Source: Lumbricus rubellus (Eukaryota; Annelida; Clitellata; Crassiclitellata; Lumbricidae). Taken from it: 64,000 nucleotides of DNA. The DNA is taken from contig OX243817.1 in NCBI GenBank assembly GCA_945859605.1, forward strand, positions 24,977,801 to 25,041,800, in the 5' to 3' direction. Within the stretch, counting starts at the first letter, position 1. Each line of letters starts with the position of its first letter. The translations under genes were made by a program, and so were the position numbers. Shown here piece after piece: positions 60,421 through 64,000 of this stretch. Below the pieces are notes generated by a model. The model had not been told where the DNA came from, searched no databases, and saw only the letters and a program-made list of their open reading frames with translations.

Positions 60421-61224
60421 GAAAGCACTGATGATGCATCCTCTGGCCCTCAGATTTTATCTGGAAAGGAAGTCATGACGACCAGAGTTTCTCTGATTTG
60501 AAACTGTTATTTGTTTGCGGTAAGCATCTTCCTGTAATTATATTGTCCAATCTAGTCTGCTATGTTGAATGTAAGTTGTGGCAATGGCTTCTTGCTAAAC
60601 AAAGAATGTGTATCAAATTATGTCTTGAATTAGGTTCATTGTGTAGAGAAACGGAATTCTATCCACTTAAAATATTCACCAAATTTAGTGCTTTTATCTT
60701 GGTTAAATATCACTTTTCATCAAGGTCCTGTGTACTTGCCTATTTTATTAGTTTCAAACAGGTTAAGCATTTTGTTAGCATTTGCAAGGTTGCCAGTTTG
60801 TGAAAGTTTTTGCGTAAAAGTTATTTTTTCAAATTGTTTACCTACCTTAGTCTGTCTGTCTTAGCAGACTTGCCTTCTGAACATTGGTCTGGTTTCAGGG
60901 GTTGGGCCACGAGTGCTTCTGAATAGCCTACCTTGAAAAGGCGCTGAATAAAATTTATGAAATAAATATTTGGTTATTGATGTCCAGTGTTACTGAGAGA
61001 AAAAATAAAAATGCAATGATGGAAAGTATAAATTGCGGCTGAGGTATGGCTATGAAGAGAGAAGATGGCTGCCAGAAAACTGATTTTAAATCAAATCAAA
61101 TCAAATTTTAATATAAAGAAAATGATTAAACATACTCTTGAAATGTTAGAAATTGCCTCTAGAAACTTGGGAATTTTTAAGTCATATTGCTGTGGCCACC
61201 CTGTATATATATTTAGTAGGCCTA

Positions 61225-61415
61225 CCAGCATATATTTGGTTAACACATTGGCGCGGAAATCAGCAGAGCTGAGTTTGATTCTTGAAGCCCTCCCTATTGG
61301 ATCGATGTGCTTTGTAGAATGCTATTAGTGTCATTGCAGGCTGTTTGTGCTGTTAGTGTTTAAGCGCCTTCGTGAGGTTATTGTAAGGCGCTATATAAAT
61401 GTTCATATACATACA
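61225..61415 (+). mobile_element. SINE, GGATAACACACTGG family, with complete 3' end
   Basis: GGTTAACACATTGGCGCGG head, degraded B box GAGTTTGATTC, GAATGCTATTAGTG body, and tail TAAGGCGCTATATAAATG followed by CATA repeats. It shows that the GCGCTATATAAAT tail belongs to this family too. Confidence 0.65.
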
Positions 61416-61696
61416 TACATACAAGAATGATGTTAATTAAGATTGTTTCATGTAATCATAGTGTGTTTGCCAGTATGAATTCAAAAAAGAATTTTTATAT
61501 TTTTGGTCATTATGTATGTGCATGTATGTATCTAAAAGCTTACTATTGCAACCTTTGAGCACCTCACTAAATTTGTGATGGTTAAGCAGCATAGGTACAG
61601 GAGATCTTTTTGTGGAATAATAATTAAATTACTCATTTTTACCCAAGGAAAAGCTAACTTCTTTTAACTTACTTGCTTTTGTCATTTGCTGCTGTA

Positions 61697-61931
61697 GATG
61701 CTGTTCCCATGAATGATCCCGTTGCCACTGCAAATTGCTTGGCAGTGGAAGAAAAGATCAAATCATGGTTTCGAAGGACAAGACATAGAGCGGTTGGAAG
61801 GAAAAGACGCTATGAACTGTCGGTGTTACTGTGGTCATTGGTTGGTGATGGCTCACACTTCCAATGAGCATGACAGTGATCTTGAAGAGGAACAACAAAG
61901 CCCATTGAGCAACGAGGGCCTCTACTTCTAA
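61697..61931 (+). CDS. Possible terminal exon of an unidentified gene
   Basis: Tentative. A good acceptor (TTTGCTGCTGTAG) ends at 61696. Two overlapping frames are open: one gives AVPMNDPVATANCLAVEEKI and stops at 61867; the other is open only after 61713 and ends NEHDSDLEEEQQSPLSNEGL, stopping at 61931, with more protein-like composition. The second would need the later acceptor TTGGCAG at about 61744. An AATAAA follows at about 62452. No homology is recognised. Confidence 0.25.
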
Positions 61932-64000
61932 GGAACAATTCCTATCATCCACATGGAGTGGCATTATCATATCTTCCAACCTCGAACCAAACCCACCCAC
62001 TGTCCACTCAATTCCCATGCCCTTGATAGCATAAACGACTGATGCACAAGGCAGTTATTGCTCTAATGCTCTCTTTCCTCGGTATTCCTAGAACATGTTA
62101 AATCTGGGAGTGCTACAGCATAGACCTTTATTCTTTGTACAGACTGTTTAGTCAAGTTATAATTATATCTAGCTGTATTCCAATAATCTATTATATTGTA
62201 GAATATTATAGTCTTGTTTATTTAATTTTCAAATTATTTTTATTTTATTGTTTATAGATATATGTATTTTGTCAGTTTCTCTATGTTTGTGTATATTATA
62301 TATTTGTTTTATATAATGGGGAAGGGTTTAGGGTAGGCCCTAATGGTAGCACTCTGTCATGAAGAGCACATGGATGCGGGATTACTCCCTTCTACCCTCC
62401 CAAAGGTCCATGCAACCTTCCATTCGGCAGATGGCATAATTAAACTGAGCAATAAAACATGATAGAGCCTTGCAATGGCTGTTAGTTAAAACACGACTCC
62501 TGTAGTAACGTTTTTGTTATTCGTTCATATTATGGATTGTAATCACAATGCAGTTTGAAATTAAACGAAGATATTAGATATTTTATTACTTCAAACTTAC
62601 TCCGCAGTATGATTGAAGTTCATAGTGTGAATTGAAATAATGATCACAAGTTGGGGAGTCAAATTTAACGCAGTCATGCACTGCTCTATTTTGTCCTGCT
62701 CATTTTACCAATGCATCTGCCCAATGTTAGGCTGAGCCGACCCTTGGGTGGGTAGTGGGAAGCTATCCTGTGTTTGTGCACTCTTTATGTTAGAGTGTTA
62801 CCATAAGATATTCTGAAACCCCTCAACTGGTTTTATTTATATGGCTTAATATCTCATTAAAGAACCAGGTTTTTTATTGTTTATAAAATTGGTGCGAAAG
62901 TTTCTCAACGTATAATGATTACGTTCTGCAATAGTATAAAATTATTTACGTTTTCACAGGATTAATATTGTTAAGGTTGCTACTTCTCATTTTTATCCAT
63001 TTACTGTTATGTTTCTGTGGTTGCTCGTTTCATTTAAGATTGTATGCGTATTTATTATGTTAGTGTTACTGCCTATGTTTGTGTTTTATATCAGACTAGA
63101 TAAGCCATCTGCTTAGAGTGCAATGGTTCTCAGGATTTGCTGAAAATATATTTCAGTGGAAAATTGTATTTTTCTTGCAATAAGTAAGATGTTGCTTTAA
63201 TCGGAATTATTATTCGTTATATGCTATTGTGTTTAAGTCAGGATATTGCGATAATTAGAAATAATAATAATTTTAATATCTTGTTAGGGACAAAATGCGT
63301 ATTTGAGAATGGTCCGCTAAGACATTTTTGTTTCTTACAGGTATTAGTACTCAAGAAGGTTCAATCCACGCGGCCACATTACATATAACAGTAATAGATA
63401 TAGAGTTAAAATATAACCCTAATTTAACTAATTGTAAGGATTCTATTTTGGACTGCATTGTGTAATTTGTTTGGTTATAAAGAGAAAGCAAGTGAGCTTT
63501 TTGTGTAGCACCATTGTTCCGTGTGTAGTCATTTCTCGAAAACATTTGAAATTTAATATTTAACGTTCTCAGTTTTCAGTAGATTGATTCATTAAGTTTT
63601 TTTCAAGTCAAAACATGGATATAAATTCAATGTTCACACATCATTTTTTCATTCAATGTTTGATAATAATTATAAAGATGATTGTTTCCTGCATTTTAAC
63701 AAATTGGATATTTGTTCTATGACTATGTTTTGATTGCTTTTTATTGCTTCTAAGTTGAATATATTTCCCTAATTTAGCTGAACATCAGTCTCTAGTATAA
63801 GCTTTTGCTTTACGAGAATCTGCAATTTTTTCTGAATGCAATGTCGATTTCAAGGTCTTCTGTATAAATAAATGATTGATTGATATTTTGACATTTCATA
63901 AGTCTTAGTGTTTAAATGATTGAACATGTAGTTATAAATTTAGCTGCAGAATGTTCCTTTTGCCATTTGTATGAATTTAGTTATTTTGATAATTTATTGT
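61932..64000. other. Right-hand intergenic / 3' UTR-like DNA
   Basis: AT-rich. An ancient repeat shared with 34080-34260 lies at about 62640-62790. AATAAA occurs at about 62452 and 63866. No gene supported. Confidence 0.4.

Overview
This is a eukaryotic, metazoan window. Genes are split by GT-AG (and at least two GC-AG) introns, lie far apart on both strands, and sit in AT-rich DNA full of microsatellites, tRNA-derived SINEs, truncated LINEs and small DNA transposons. The palindrome TAGGCCTA and the SINE tail GCGCTATATAAAT recur throughout. The gene content (one Tribbles, one mixed-lineage kinase, HSDL2) and the repeat style suggest a marine invertebrate, perhaps a non-vertebrate deuterostome such as an echinoderm; the species cannot be fixed from the sequence alone.

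Layout. 0-0.8 kb: 5' end of a hAT/ZMYM1-like transposon running off the left edge. 0.8-4.6 kb: repeats, including a foldback rich in CRE and CCAAT motifs. 4.7-8.8 kb, minus: a three-exon Tribbles pseudokinase whose second intron holds an internally deleted piggyBac element. 9-18.7 kb: gene-poor, with a SINE and a 5'-truncated LINE, both with target-site duplications. 18.8-23.9 kb, minus: HSDL2 (SDR plus SCP2 domains; seven exons found, initiator exon not found). 25.4-26.8 kb: a LINE scrap, a hAT element with perfect 8-bp target duplication, and a likely divergent HSDL2/MLK promoter region. 28-43.2 kb, plus: a complete eight-exon MLK-type MAP3K (886 aa; SH3, kinase, leucine zipper, CRIB), with a 58-bp satellite directly against one 3' splice site. 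43.2-50.7 kb: no firm gene; a decayed Tc1/mariner element, SINEs and MITEs. 50.7-52.8 kb, minus: a three-exon class I SAM-dependent methyltransferase. 53-64 kb: repeats (CATA microsatellites seeded by SINEs, a rearranged foldback at 56.7-58.5 kb) and weak evidence for 3' exons of an unidentified plus-strand gene.

The four good genes are not an operon or pathway. Tribbles and MLK both belong to MAP-kinase control, but their proximity here is only suggestive. HSDL2 (peroxisomal lipid metabolism) and MLK are divergent neighbours. No wholly new biological system was found. The least ordinary material is the mobile-element record: several element families defined by their ends plus target duplications, an internal motif shared by MITEs with different ends, and the shuffled foldback at 56.7-57.4 kb. 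All exon joins were worked out by eye from reading-frame phase and family homology recalled from knowledge; no database search was run.
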